A DNA stretch of 64,000 nucleotides, from contig CALFUK010000026.1 in assembly GCA_937929945.1 (NCBI GenBank), forward strand, positions 1-64,000, written 5' to 3'. A program made the translations under genes and the position numbers. The stretch comes from an uncultured Saprospiraceae bacterium. Lineage in GTDB: Bacteria; Bacteroidota; Bacteroidia; Chitinophagales; Saprospiraceae. Positions 17,842 through 26,814 of the stretch are shown here, piece after piece (within the stretch, counting starts at the first letter, position 1; the number at the start of each line of letters is the position of its first letter). A model generated the notes under the pieces. It saw only the letters and a program-made list of their open reading frames with translations, was not told the DNA's origin and did no database searches.

Positions 17842-18819
17842 ATGAATGGATTAAATCTGATTGTCTCACTTATGTTAGTCTTCTTTCTTGTCGCTTGTGG
17901 AGATGGTAGTCCAGAAGATAAGATTCGTGTGTTTCCAGAGTTTGAGCCTTATATTAATAAGTTTGTCCAAGACGGAGCGGATAGGGGCGTTTCGATTGAT
18001 TTCGAAGAGTCTGGCCTTAGTATTTTGCTAGGACCCATCACCAATGCTGAGAATGCTGCTGGAGTCTGCAATGGTGACGGTACCATCGAAATTGCCAATA
18101 ATGTCTGGGATCGACTCAGTGATAATGGGAAGGAGTTTTTGATCTACCACGAGCTTGGACACTGCATATTGGACTATCGACATCGCAATGAGATGTTAGC
18201 TAATAATGAGTGGCACAGCATCATGAGAGGAGGCAGCGAACTCACGGGGATGTCCCAAGTGGTCAATTACTCTGGCACCAGAAAGGACTATTACATCAAT
18301 GAACTGTTCGACGTAAGCACAGCTGAGCCCGAGTGGACAGGCATCAGCAGAGACTATCACCAAGATATGCTGACCGATACGGTCTTACATATCGAGGCAG
18401 CAGACAGCGTTGACATCACTAAGTTTATCGATGGCAGTAGAGACTTTCAGATTGAATTTACCTTAGAGAATCCTGGCTTAGCCAGTGCGGGACTGCGCTG
18501 GGGTGGAACTGATTTTGGCAGTTCTATCTTTATCATCTGGAACCACTTGAAGGAGATGGAAATATTTACTGGCCCTAATTCGGTCGGATTCATCTACAGG
18601 GCGGTAGAGCAGCCTTCTCTCGTAGATGAGGTGAATCGCATCACCATTAGGAAGCATGATGATTTGTATTACTTTTTTGTCAATCAAGACTTTATCTATT
18701 GGACCGATTACGTCCCATTGATCGGTAGCGAACTACAGACCATTGGGGCATCGAGTATCAGGATTTTGAATGGTTACCCTCATGGGGTAGAAGACTTTGT
18801 CATCGGATACCTGGATTGA
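17842..18819 (+). CDS. Lipoprotein with a metalloprotease-like HExxH motif and a C-terminal beta domain
   Basis: 325 residues. Lipobox FLVACG with Cys at about residue 19. Residues 100-125 hold YHELGHCILDYRHRNE, an HExxH zinc motif with a further His seven residues on, and a later HSIMRGG resembles the Met-turn of metzincin-type proteases; spacing (HExxHx6H) differs by one residue from the classical HExxHxxGxxH. From residue 190 a beta-rich domain follows (FQIEFTLEN, GLRWGGTD, RITIRKHDDLYYFFVN) that looks like a jelly-roll or LamG fold, which often binds glycans or protein. The likely role is surface or periplasmic proteolysis; the substrate is unknown. Confidence 0.72.
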   Translation: MNGLNLIVSLMLVFFLVACGDGSPEDKIRVFPEFEPYINKFVQDGADRGVSIDFEESGLSILLGPITNAENAAGVCNGDGTIEIANNVWDRLSDNGKEFLIYHELGHCILDYRHRNEMLANNEWHSIMRGGSELTGMSQVVNYSGTRKDYYINELFDVSTAEPEWTGISRDYHQDMLTDTVLHIEAADSVDITKFIDGSRDFQIEFTLENPGLASAGLRWGGTDFGSSIFIIWNHLKEMEIFTGPNSVGFIYRAVEQPSLVDEVNRITIRKHDDLYYFFVNQDFIYWTDYVPLIGSELQTIGASSIRILNGYPHGVEDFVIGYLD

Positions 18820-18954
18820 ATCTTCGAGTCGGATGAGCTGCGTTTTGATGAATGAAATAATCGGAAGCCATCATCGGTTAAAATCCTGTTAAGTCTGGAT
18901 CTGAGACATAATGGAGTTTTAATTGTGTGCACATATGCTTATTTTTGATGGGTA

Positions 18955-18985
18955 TTGGTATTCAATGATTAATTGTATATTTTTG
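18955..18985 (+). promoter_or_regulatory. Bacteroidota-type promoter of the thioredoxin-like gene
   Basis: TTG at 18955-18957 and TATTTTTG at 18978-18985 are separated by 20 bp, matching the -33 TTG / -7 TAnnTTTG layout. A start of transcription near 18992 gives a leader of about 33 nt to the ATG at 19025 and makes in-frame starts upstream of that unusable. Confidence 0.7.
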
Positions 18986-19024
18986 TTTATCATACGTTTT
19001 TCATTGATTATCAACTTATTTACC

Positions 19025-19591
19025 ATGGTTTATAGATTATTGTTTCTTCTCGTTTCTCTTGGATTTGCGACGACTATTGCGGCTCAAGACAAAGCACTGC
19101 AAGCTCAGACAACTGCAAATACCATCATCAAGAGTTCTACTGATGGAGTACAATGGCTCAGCTGGGAAGAAGCGCAAGCTAAAATGAAGACCGAACCACG
19201 GAAAATTTTTATTGATATGTATACCTCCTGGTGTGGCTGGTGTAAGAAGATGGATGCTTCTACCTTCAAGGATCCAGCCGTCGTCAAGAATCTGAATGAG
19301 AACTTCTATGCTGTAAAATTCAATGCAGAACAAAAGGAAACCATCAACTATTCAGGACACGATTTTCAGTTTGTGAAGAACGGTAGGAGAGGCTATCATC
19401 AGTTAGCCCACTCGCTGCTGAATGGTAGAATGAGCTATCCATCATTCGTCTATTTAAATGAGAAGATGGAGCGCATTATGATCTCTCCTGGTTTTAAGCA
19501 GGTGAATCAGATTTTGATCGAGTTTGACTTTGCCAAGGAAGAGAAATATTCAGAGATGAACTTCAACGAATACAAGAAGTCTCGGGCATAA
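19025..19591 (+). CDS. Exported thioredoxin-like protein (CGWC), copy 1
   Basis: 188 residues from the ATG at 19025, where a clean signal peptide begins (YRLLFLLVSLGFATTIAAQ). An upstream in-frame extension to 18923 was rejected because the promoter lies within it. The domain is thioredoxin-like of the DUF255/thioredoxin_7 kind: ISWEEA-type lead-in, FIDMYTSWCGWCKKMDAST with redox pair CGWC, VKNLNENFYAVKFNAE and SYPSFVYLNEK with the cis-Pro. It probably reduces or repairs disulfides in the periplasm. A close relative is encoded in inverted orientation at 20357-20932. Confidence 0.9.
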   Translation: MVYRLLFLLVSLGFATTIAAQDKALQAQTTANTIIKSSTDGVQWLSWEEAQAKMKTEPRKIFIDMYTSWCGWCKKMDASTFKDPAVVKNLNENFYAVKFNAEQKETINYSGHDFQFVKNGRRGYHQLAHSLLNGRMSYPSFVYLNEKMERIMISPGFKQVNQILIEFDFAKEEKYSEMNFNEYKKSRA

Positions 19592-19650
19592 TCGAAGATT
19601 ATAGAATCTGACCTCTTTATTGACTCATTCCCACTCATCAATTACTTTAA

Positions 19651-20193
19651 TTGGTACATGCTAAAGATCTCTGCGATCTTATATTAGACATAGTGACTCG
19701 CTCTCGCCAGAGCTTAGAACTTATTGATGAAGATACCATCAGTCACAAACCCTCCGGTGATCGATGGTCAAACAAAGAAATGATCGGCCATCTCATAGAT
19801 TCCGCCATCAACAATCATCGCCGCTTCAAAGCCTATCTGCATCAATCTCACTTAGTATTCGATGGATATCATCAGGACGAAGAGGTCATTCTACACGATT
19901 ATCAAAATCGGGAGTGGTCTTCCATCACAGCCTTGTATTTTGGGATGAATGAACAGATTGCGGCTCTTCTATTGAGTCTGGGTGATGTTAAGATCAATGA
20001 ATGGCACAGTCAGCACAATTATGATCGCATTGGCTTCCAAAGAATAATATCGACAGACAGCACGACCTTAGCGTATCTTATATTGGACTACATCAGTCAT
20101 ATGGAGCATCACCTATCGCAGGTCCTCCCTGATTATCAGCGGATTATATCAGCGTATTCTAATGAGCCACTCCAGTATCATTTATCCAGCTAA
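19651..20193 (+). CDS. DinB-family protein, TTG start
   Basis: 180 residues of the DinB_2 fold: HKPSGDRWSNKEMIGHLIDSAINNHRRF with the first metal His, then RIISTDSTTLAYLILDYISHMEHHLSQVL with the C-terminal histidines. The reading frame opens with a TTG directly after an in-frame TAA (19648-19650), and no ATG precedes the conserved region, so TTG at 19651 is the only likely start. It lies between the two CGWC thioredoxin genes. Function is unknown. Confidence 0.85.
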   Translation: MVHAKDLCDLILDIVTRSRQSLELIDEDTISHKPSGDRWSNKEMIGHLIDSAINNHRRFKAYLHQSHLVFDGYHQDEEVILHDYQNREWSSITALYFGMNEQIAALLLSLGDVKINEWHSQHNYDRIGFQRIISTDSTTLAYLILDYISHMEHHLSQVLPDYQRIISAYSNEPLQYHLSS

Positions 20194-20356
20194 AATCCGA
20201 GGCAACTCTTGATGCGAATAGCTACACTCAATGTAAATTTGTGTGCGTGCTGACTATCCGAGATAGAATCAAGATGAGCTGCGAGAAAAGCAGTAGTACT
20301 AAGAAAAGATATAGATGTTGAAGAGAAGAGCTTATTCGAAATAGTAAAATAGAAGC

Positions 20357-20932
20357 TTAATTTTTAACGACTCGTGGCTTCTGTAAGGCGGAGCTAGGAT
20401 CGTACGACATGGAGTAGCGCTTCCAGGGGACTGACTTGAAATAGTCTCCTGCGAAGTAGGTCATCATCATTTTAAATTCACTAGGACCTCGGTAGCCTGG
20501 TATAGGTTGTAGCACATCCATATTCTCGTCGATAAAAACGATGGTCGGGTAGCTGAGCTTTCCTTTCATGATCTCTAAGGCAAGTTCGTGGTAGCCTCGT
20601 TTACCATTTTTGACATACTTATATAGCTTACCATTCATCATGATGTCCTTCTTAGACTCCGCGTCAAATTTCACTGAATAGTAGTTTTCATTTAGATATG
20701 AAGCAACATCATCTTGCTGAAAGGTGGCTTTGTCCATCTTCTTACACCAGCCGCACCACTGTGTGTAGACATCTACGAATACCTTACGTTTCTCCATCTG
20801 AGATTTAGCTTCTACCTCCTCCCAGGTCAACCAATTGACCTTATTCTGGGCACTTATAGAGGCTACCGCGAAAACGAGTAATACTACAAATGAAAATAAT
20901 CTACACATCGAAGTCGTATACAATTTCATCAT
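20357..20932 (-). CDS. Exported thioredoxin-like protein (CGWC), copy 2
   Basis: 191 residues from the ATG at 20932 (a TTG two codons further out is less likely). Signal peptide CRLFSFVVLLVFAVASISAQ, then NWLTWEEVEAK, FVDVYTQWCGWCKKMDKAT, YLNENYYSVKFDAE, KYVKNGKRGYHELA and LSYPTIVFIDE. The same blocks occur in the 19025-19591 protein, so the two genes are paralogues lying in inverted orientation around a DinB gene. This copy has a longer C-terminus (SVPWKRYSMSYD). Probably a periplasmic thiol reductase or oxidase. Confidence 0.9.
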   Translation of the reverse strand: MMKLYTTSMCRLFSFVVLLVFAVASISAQNKVNWLTWEEVEAKSQMEKRKVFVDVYTQWCGWCKKMDKATFQQDDVASYLNENYYSVKFDAESKKDIMMNGKLYKYVKNGKRGYHELALEIMKGKLSYPTIVFIDENMDVLQPIPGYRGPSEFKMMMTYFAGDYFKSVPWKRYSMSYDPSSALQKPRVVKN

Positions 20933-21047
20933 TGCCAATTTAATATAGTCTATCTAACATATAAAAAAACAATTATTTGCTGGCTGATGACTTATGTGTA
21001 GGGCCTTTTAATTCAACTTTAACTTTTTTAAGATATGTCTTATAAGC

Positions 21048-22100
21048 TCAAGGATGAGCGCGAGAGATGTAGTGTAAATGGTCGCTGTCTATGCGCTGCT
21101 CGTGAACTTTAGTCCCTATAATTGTGGGTGCTTTGATCCCACCTCCAAGTGTATGATGTGCTGTGAAAACCCGCGCTTCGTCCCATAGATTTTCAGCTAT
21201 GAAACTGTCTATGGTCTTGCGTCCACCTTCCACCATCAGGCGACAGACATCATGCTCCTGGAATAGATAGGATAAGATCTGAGCAATAGGTTGATCTGTG
21301 AAATCGATCTGAACGATATCCGCTCGCTCATGATCTGCTACGACGGCACTGAATATGAGCGGCCGCTGATCTGACTGGAATAAGTCTGATGACCAATCGC
21401 TTCGTAGTGAAGGGTCGATCACTACTGGAAGAGGATGTTCACCTCTGGCTAAGCGGGTTGTCAGTGCAGGATTATCTATCAGTAAGGTATTGACACCTAT
21501 AAGAATGGCGTCCATCTCAGCTCTCCACTGATGTGATAAGATCTTGGAGAATGGATTCGATATCCACACAGATTCATTAGCCTTAGCCATGTAGTGATCA
21601 TAGCTTTGCGCATATTTGATGGTCACGTGAGGCCTCGCTTCTTGTTGATTGACCACGAAGGGTCTGATCAATGCATCTCCTTCAGACTCTAAGATGCCTG
21701 TGATGACTTCCACGCCATGAGTTCTTAGAAAGTCGATGCTTTGTCCAGCGACTCTTGGGTCAGGATCTACAGCCGACATGATGACTCTCTTGATACCGTG
21801 GTCAATAATGGCCTGAGCACATGGGCCTGTCTTACCCGTATGATTACATGGCTCTAAGCTGACATAGATTGTGGCTGCTGGAAGGTACTGCCGATCCTCT
21901 GGCAGGACAGAACGTAAAGCGTTTGCTTCTGCATGAGCCTCTCCAAAGCGCTGATGCGCTCCTTCCCCAATAATCCTGTCGCGATAGACGATGACCGATC
22001 CCACTTGAGGATTTGATTTGACGTGCTTACCTGACTGGCGAGCTAGATCGAAGCATCTCTGGATATATGATTCATGTAGCCTCAGCTCGGATTGATCCAT
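21048..22100 (-). CDS. ribD: Riboflavin biosynthesis deaminase/reductase
   Basis: 350 residues in two domains. The N-terminal cytidine-deaminase-like domain has GEAHAEANAL and SLEPCNHTGKTGPCAQAI, the zinc ligands and catalytic Glu. The C-terminal DHFR-like reductase domain has RAEMDAILIGVNTLLIDNPALTTR and VEGGRKTIDSFI. It performs steps two and three of riboflavin synthesis. Its ATG overlaps the stop of the cysteine desulfurase gene by 1 nt (TGATG), making it the last gene of a glmM - desulfurase - ribD unit. Confidence 0.95.
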   Translation of the reverse strand: MDQSELRLHESYIQRCFDLARQSGKHVKSNPQVGSVIVYRDRIIGEGAHQRFGEAHAEANALRSVLPEDRQYLPAATIYVSLEPCNHTGKTGPCAQAIIDHGIKRVIMSAVDPDPRVAGQSIDFLRTHGVEVITGILESEGDALIRPFVVNQQEARPHVTIKYAQSYDHYMAKANESVWISNPFSKILSHQWRAEMDAILIGVNTLLIDNPALTTRLARGEHPLPVVIDPSLRSDWSSDLFQSDQRPLIFSAVVADHERADIVQIDFTDQPIAQILSYLFQEHDVCRLMVEGGRKTIDSFIAENLWDEARVFTAHHTLGGGIKAPTIIGTKVHEQRIDSDHLHYISRAHP

Positions 22101-23218
22101 CAGAACATGTCCTTTAGCTTCTCGACGAGGAAGTCAATTTCTTCAGTGGTATTATGATGAGACAGGGAGAATCTGACCGCATTCACATCAGAGGGTAGTG
22201 ATATAGCATCCAATACATGAGAGCGACTCTCTATACCTGAGCTGCAGGCACTTCCCGCTGAAGCACTGATACCTGCAATGTCCAGATTAAACATGATCAG
22301 GTCAGTCTTTGGGTTTTTTGGGAATGACATATTAGCGATGCAGTAATGACCGTCTGGCGTACCATTGAGTTTGATCTTGTCAGAGAGACTACAGACACCA
22401 TCAATCAGATAACTCCTGAGATCACTTGTCTTTTGATTTCGCTCTTTCATTTCAGCAAGGCCTAACTCGAATGCTTTGCCCAGGCCTGCTATCCCGTAGG
22501 TGTTTTCTGTGCCAGCCCGCATATTACGTTCTTGAGCACCCCCATGGATCATGGGCTTGATTTTGTTGTCACCATTGATGTAGATGAAGCCGACACCTTT
22601 AGGTCCATAAAACTTATGCGCAGATCCACTAAGGAAAGAAAATTTGACCTGGTCTACATCGATTGGATACTTCGCTAATGTCTGCACGGCATCGCAGTGA
22701 TAGAGGGCTTCATGTTCGGTGCAGATGCCTGATATGACTGCAGTGTCACTTAGACTGCCGATTTCGTTATTTGCATGCATCAGTGAGACGATGGTCTTTT
22801 GCGTGGAGCCTTTCAGCTCTGATCGCAGCTGATCATAGTCAATGATCCCGTATTGATCCACAGTCAGCATTGTACATTCTACGCCATGATTTTCTTTCAG
22901 ATAGTCAATGGTGTGCAATATGCAGTGATGCTCGGTAGGGGAGCTGATGATACGCTGTACACCGTGATCTCTGACAGCTGACATCAGGACCATATTATTA
23001 GCTTCAGTAGCGCTGGAAGTGAAGAATATCTCACCTATGCTCGCCTTGATGCCATTAGCAATGGTCTTGCGGGCTTCTTCGATCAGAGCCTTGGTCTGGC
23101 GGCCATGGTAATGTATAGAAGAAGGATTGCCAAAGGTGTCGAGCATCATTGGTTTGATGTGTTCAAAGACACGGATGTCCATTGGAGTAGTAGAGGCATT
23201 GTCTAAGTAGATTCTCAT
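22100..23218 (-). CDS. Cysteine desulfurase of the NifS/IscS type
   Basis: 372 residues. YLDNASTTPMD at the N-terminus, the His-rich SSPTEHHCILHT, the PLP lysine in SGSAHKFYGPKGVGF, and the active-site loop SAGSACSSG with the persulfide-forming Cys. These identify a class I (IscS/NifS-like) aminotransferase-fold enzyme that takes sulfur from cysteine for Fe-S clusters or tRNA thiolation. Its start overlaps glmM by 4 nt and its stop overlaps ribD by 1 nt. It is not beside iscU; the only other ISC-type genes in view are fdx and iscX at 29.1-29.7 kb. Confidence 0.93.
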   Translation of the reverse strand: MRIYLDNASTTPMDIRVFEHIKPMMLDTFGNPSSIHYHGRQTKALIEEARKTIANGIKASIGEIFFTSSATEANNMVLMSAVRDHGVQRIISSPTEHHCILHTIDYLKENHGVECTMLTVDQYGIIDYDQLRSELKGSTQKTIVSLMHANNEIGSLSDTAVISGICTEHEALYHCDAVQTLAKYPIDVDQVKFSFLSGSAHKFYGPKGVGFIYINGDNKIKPMIHGGAQERNMRAGTENTYGIAGLGKAFELGLAEMKERNQKTSDLRSYLIDGVCSLSDKIKLNGTPDGHYCIANMSFPKNPKTDLIMFNLDIAGISASAGSACSSGIESRSHVLDAISLPSDVNAVRFSLSHHNTTEEIDFLVEKLKDMF

Positions 23219-24591
23219 ATATGTTGTTTGACTATGTCCATGACACGATTGACTAATATATCTGCGGCAGCTTTATCTTGGCTCTCAGCATATACTCTAA
23301 TGATCGGTTCAGTATTAGATTTTCGAAGATGTACCCATCCATTATCAAAGTCTATTTTTAAGCCATCTACTGTGTTTTGCTTTTCTTCTGAGAGCGCTTC
23401 TGATACCTTAGTGAGCAGGCCATCAATATCTATTTCTGGTGTTAGATCGATTTTATTTTTGATGATCACGTATTCTGGATAGCTCTTCTTTAGTTCTGAT
23501 AGTGTCACTTTTTTCTCTGCTAAAAGATTGAGCATGATGGCGATTCCGACAGCGGCATCTCGGCCGTAGTGTAGAGCTGGCAGAATGACTCCACCATTAC
23601 CTTCACCTCCGATCACTGCATCCACAGACTTCATCAGATTGACTACATTCACTTCTCCTACAGCAGAGGCATGATACTGATGCCCATGTCGTGCAGTCAC
23701 GTCTGATAAGGCTCTGGTGGACGATAGATTAGAGACGGTATCTCCACCAGTCTTAGCTAAGACAAAGTCAGCTGCTGATACCAGCGTGTACTCCTCTCCA
23801 AAGGCCCCACCGTCTTCACATACGAAAGCGAGTCGATCCACATCTGGGTCCACACAGATGCCCAAGTCAGCTTTTTGAGCGCGGACAGCCTCTGACAGCT
23901 GTACCATATGCTTTGGTAGAGGCTCTGGATTATGTGCGAATTCTCCTGTGATCTCTCCATTGATGAGTGTGTATTTCACTTGGAGTCTATCCAGCAGCGG
24001 TGGTATAAGTACAGCTCCTGTCGAATTGATGCAGTCTACGACGACGTGGAATGGTTCATTCTGGATCAGCACTGCATCGATGATGTCTAAGTCTAATATC
24101 TGATCAATATGGATCGAGGTGTATTGATCAGCGGTCGCATACTTGCCAAGCTTGTCTACTTCTGCGTAATCGATCTCTGCTTCCGCTATGTAGCTCAGTA
24201 TTTGGTCACCTATTTCTTTTGAGATGAATTCTCCTGTCTCTGTAAGGAACTTTAGCGCGTTCCACTGCTTCGGATTGTGGCTGGCTGTCAGAATGATACC
24301 ACCACCTGCTTCTTCTAAGGGAACAGCTATCTCTACTGTAGGGGTAGTGGAGAGCCCCAGATCCACGACATCGATACCCATCATCAGTAAGGTATTAACG
24401 ACTAGCGCTGATACCTGGCTACCCGTGATGCGACCATCTCTTCCGATCACGACTTTATTAGAGCCATTTTTATTCAAGATATACTGACCGTATCCAGAAG
24501 CACACTCTACGATGTCGATGGGGGTTAGGTTTTCGCCCTTAGTACCGCCGATGGTGCCTCGGATGCCAGATATAGATTTAATTAAAGTCAT
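23215..24591 (-). CDS. glmM: Phosphoglucosamine mutase-type phosphohexomutase
   Basis: 458 residues. The alpha-D-phosphohexomutase motifs are in order: SGIRGTIGG at the N-terminus, the phosphoserine loop TASHNPKQWNALKF (residues 99-112), the Mg loop CVDPDVDRLAF, GEGNGGVI and the phosphate-binding RKSNTEPIIRVY near the end. It most likely converts glucosamine-6-phosphate to glucosamine-1-phosphate for cell-wall precursors; a phosphomannomutase role is an alternative. First gene of the unit with the cysteine desulfurase and ribD. Confidence 0.9.
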   Translation of the reverse strand: MTLIKSISGIRGTIGGTKGENLTPIDIVECASGYGQYILNKNGSNKVVIGRDGRITGSQVSALVVNTLLMMGIDVVDLGLSTTPTVEIAVPLEEAGGGIILTASHNPKQWNALKFLTETGEFISKEIGDQILSYIAEAEIDYAEVDKLGKYATADQYTSIHIDQILDLDIIDAVLIQNEPFHVVVDCINSTGAVLIPPLLDRLQVKYTLINGEITGEFAHNPEPLPKHMVQLSEAVRAQKADLGICVDPDVDRLAFVCEDGGAFGEEYTLVSAADFVLAKTGGDTVSNLSSTRALSDVTARHGHQYHASAVGEVNVVNLMKSVDAVIGGEGNGGVILPALHYGRDAAVGIAIMLNLLAEKKVTLSELKKSYPEYVIIKNKIDLTPEIDIDGLLTKVSEALSEEKQNTVDGLKIDFDNGWVHLRKSNTEPIIRVYAESQDKAAADILVNRVMDIVKQHI

Positions 24592-24609
24592 AGGCTACAT
24601 AAAATGCTG

Positions 24610-24617
24610 CAAAAGTA
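24610..24617 (-). promoter_or_regulatory. Candidate -7 element of glmM
   Basis: Minus-strand TACTTTTG followed by CAGC, 19 nt upstream of the glmM ATG. It matches the TAnnTTTGCAGC form seen before ribA and fdx. No TTG at -33 was found. Confidence 0.5.
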
Positions 24618-24756
24618 GTGATTAATCTCGATGTGGAAATAAATAATTAGTTAACAAGGTTAATTAATTTCAAATCTTGTTTCACGGACATTTTTAGAGC
24701 TTCTCATCGTTTCACTTTGTTATCTTGAGCTACTTACCAGATCAGCATATGCACTG

Positions 24757-25347
24757 ATGATAGATAGTTTACTGAGCTTAGACCTGTATCTTTTTCATTT
24801 GATTAATGATGGTGCGAATGACTCTATCCTGCATAGCGTGATGCCACTGCTGAGGGAGAAGTGGTTTTGGCTTCCAGTCTATGCTTTTATCTTGAGTTTC
24901 ATCTTAAGAAATTTCAAGCTTTATTCGGGCTTAGTTTTCATTGGGTTCTTATTCATCACAGTCGGCTTTACCGATATTCTGACCAGTCAAGTCATCAAAA
25001 AAGAAATCCAACGTCCGCGGCCTTGTGCACAAGAAGTAGTGAATGTAGACCTGCTGGTGTCCTGTGGTGCGGGTTACAGTATGCCATCATCTCATGCTGC
25101 GAATCACTTTGCCCTGTCTTTCTTTCTCATTCTGGGTTTTTCCAGATTCACTAGTTTGATACGCTTGCCTTTATTCGGGTGGGCAGGGCTGATATCCGTG
25201 GCGCAAGTATTTGTCGGCGTCCACTATCCCAGTGATGTTTTGATCGGTGCGGTTATAGGTGTGGCTATGGCGAGTGCGTTCTATCTGATCTATACCAGAC
25301 TGTTTGAGCCCTACTACCCACTGGTTCACAAATTATCTACCAGCTAA
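24757..25347 (+). CDS. PAP2-family membrane phosphatase
   Basis: 196 residues with about five or six membrane segments. Motif 1 is KKEIQRPRP (KxxxxxxRP) and motif 2 is YSMPSSHAANHF (PSxH, catalytic His). Motif 3 is AQVFVGVHYPSDV, where the Arg of SRxxxxxHxxxD is replaced by Gln (CAA codon); His and Asp are kept. The family dephosphorylates lipid phosphates, commonly undecaprenyl diphosphate, at the outer face of the cytoplasmic membrane. The gene is monocistronic or leads into folD (59 nt). Confidence 0.9.
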   Translation: MIDSLLSLDLYLFHLINDGANDSILHSVMPLLREKWFWLPVYAFILSFILRNFKLYSGLVFIGFLFITVGFTDILTSQVIKKEIQRPRPCAQEVVNVDLLVSCGAGYSMPSSHAANHFALSFFLILGFSRFTSLIRLPLFGWAGLISVAQVFVGVHYPSDVLIGAVIGVAMASAFYLIYTRLFEPYYPLVHKLSTS

Positions 25348-25406
25348 GGAGCCATTGCTATCACTCTTTGGTATATTAGAGTTTTTTATATACATAATCA
25401 ATCTAT

Positions 25407-26288
25407 ATGTCGATCATAGATGGTAAAGCGCTCTCAGAGATCATTAAGCTGGAGATCAGAGAAGAGGTCCTGTCCCTGAAAGAACAACGAAAAAACATCC
25501 CTCATCTGGCGGCGGTACTTGTAGGTAATAACCCTGCCAGTGAGTCATACGTCAAAAGTAAGGTCAGATCATGCGAGCAGGTCGGATTCGAGTCTACACT
25601 GATCAGGAAGGACGATTCCATCACGGAGGAGGAGCTATTGGATATCATCAAAGACCTGAACGAAGAGGATGATGTCGATGGCTTTATCGTACAGCTGCCA
25701 CTACCGAAGCACATAGACGAGACTAAGGTGACTCTCGCGATTGATCCGAAGAAAGATGTCGATGGATTTCATCCAGTGAACTTTGGGCGCATGGCACAGG
25801 GACTACCGTGCTATCTGCCAGCGACGCCCTTTGGGATCATGACCATGCTGGAGCGATATGAGATTGAGACAGAAGGAAAACATTGTGTCGTATTAGGCCG
25901 AAGCAATATAGTCGGATCCCCTATGAGTATCTTACTCAGTCGAAAAGGGACGCCAGGTAACTGCACAGTGACCTTAGCACATAGTCGGACTAAAGACTTG
26001 GCAGCAGAGACACTCCGAGCAGATATTCTGATTGCTGCTATTGGCATTCCCAATTTTATCAGCGCAGATATGGTGAAAGATGGTGTCGTGATCATAGATG
26101 TAGGGATCAATCGCATAGATGATCCGAGTCGAAAGCGGGGTTACCGCCTAGTGGGCGATGTGGACTATGAATCAGTCAGCCCCAAAGCCTCCTTTATCAC
26201 ACCTGTACCTGGTGGAGTCGGGCCGATGACTGTGACGTCACTACTCGCCAATACGCTGAAGGCATCAAAGAAAGAAGTCTATCTTTAA
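25407..26288 (+). CDS. folD: Methylenetetrahydrofolate dehydrogenase/cyclohydrolase
   Basis: 293 residues. SESYVKSKVRSCEQVGFES, the folate-site motif FIVQLPLPKHID, PKKDVDGFHP, and the NADP-binding GRSNIVGSPMSILL, ending in TPVPGGVGPMTVTSLLANT. All signature residues, including the catalytic Lys of YVKSK, are present. It interconverts 5,10-methylene- and 10-formyl-tetrahydrofolate in the cytoplasm. The methylene-THF it draws on is the cofactor used by ThyA at 58 kb. Confidence 0.97.
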   Translation: MSIIDGKALSEIIKLEIREEVLSLKEQRKNIPHLAAVLVGNNPASESYVKSKVRSCEQVGFESTLIRKDDSITEEELLDIIKDLNEEDDVDGFIVQLPLPKHIDETKVTLAIDPKKDVDGFHPVNFGRMAQGLPCYLPATPFGIMTMLERYEIETEGKHCVVLGRSNIVGSPMSILLSRKGTPGNCTVTLAHSRTKDLAAETLRADILIAAIGIPNFISADMVKDGVVIIDVGINRIDDPSRKRGYRLVGDVDYESVSPKASFITPVPGGVGPMTVTSLLANTLKASKKEVYL

Positions 26289-26304
26289 ATAGAATCATAC
26301 GAAT

Positions 26305-26814
26305 ATGCCTTGTTCAAGTAGTTCTACTTATATATTTACTCAGATCAATCATATCCTGAATCGGCTGGAAGAAGCTGACTATGTCCAGCCGTTAGATGTC
26401 TTTAACGGATCTACGCTGGGACAGCACTTCAGGCATATCTTAGACTTCTACAGCTGCGTAGTGAAAGGGGCTTCTCATGGTGAGGTGAACTATGGTTGCA
26501 GGGATAGAAGTGTGTCTATAGAGACTAATATAAAACTTGCTCAGGATCAGTTTGCGCAGCTGCAAGGCCAGATAGATGGTTTATCTGATGATCAGGTGCT
26601 GGGTGTCGTCACCGACTTCCACAAAGAAGCTGGGGATGGACACGAAGTCGTACAGTCTTCCGTCGGAAGAGAATTAATGTTTGCTTACGACCATGCCATT
26701 CACCATATGGCGATGATTCGGATTGGGATCAGAGATCAGTTCAGTTATGTAGATATAGATGGCGCCGTTGGCATGGCCTCTTCTACGATTAATCACAGCG
26801 TATCAATACATTAA
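26305..26814 (+). CDS. DinB-like protein
   Basis: 169 residues. The pattern is a DinB-like helical bundle: STLGQHFRHILDFYSCVV with the first His pair, then SVGRELMFAYDHAIHHMAMIRIGI with the closing histidines. The core is short and diverged compared with the other two DinB genes in the window. It starts 16 nt after folD, and its stop overlaps the prmA start by 1 nt (TAATG), so all three are co-transcribed. Function unknown. Confidence 0.82.
   Translation: MPCSSSSTYIFTQINHILNRLEEADYVQPLDVFNGSTLGQHFRHILDFYSCVVKGASHGEVNYGCRDRSVSIETNIKLAQDQFAQLQGQIDGLSDDQVLGVVTDFHKEAGDGHEVVQSSVGRELMFAYDHAIHHMAMIRIGIRDQFSYVDIDGAVGMASSTINHSVSIH

Noticed and set aside
18923-19024. N-terminal extension of the first CGWC protein
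   Set aside because: It would run through the TTG-N20-TATTTTTG promoter, and the signal peptide starts properly at 19025.
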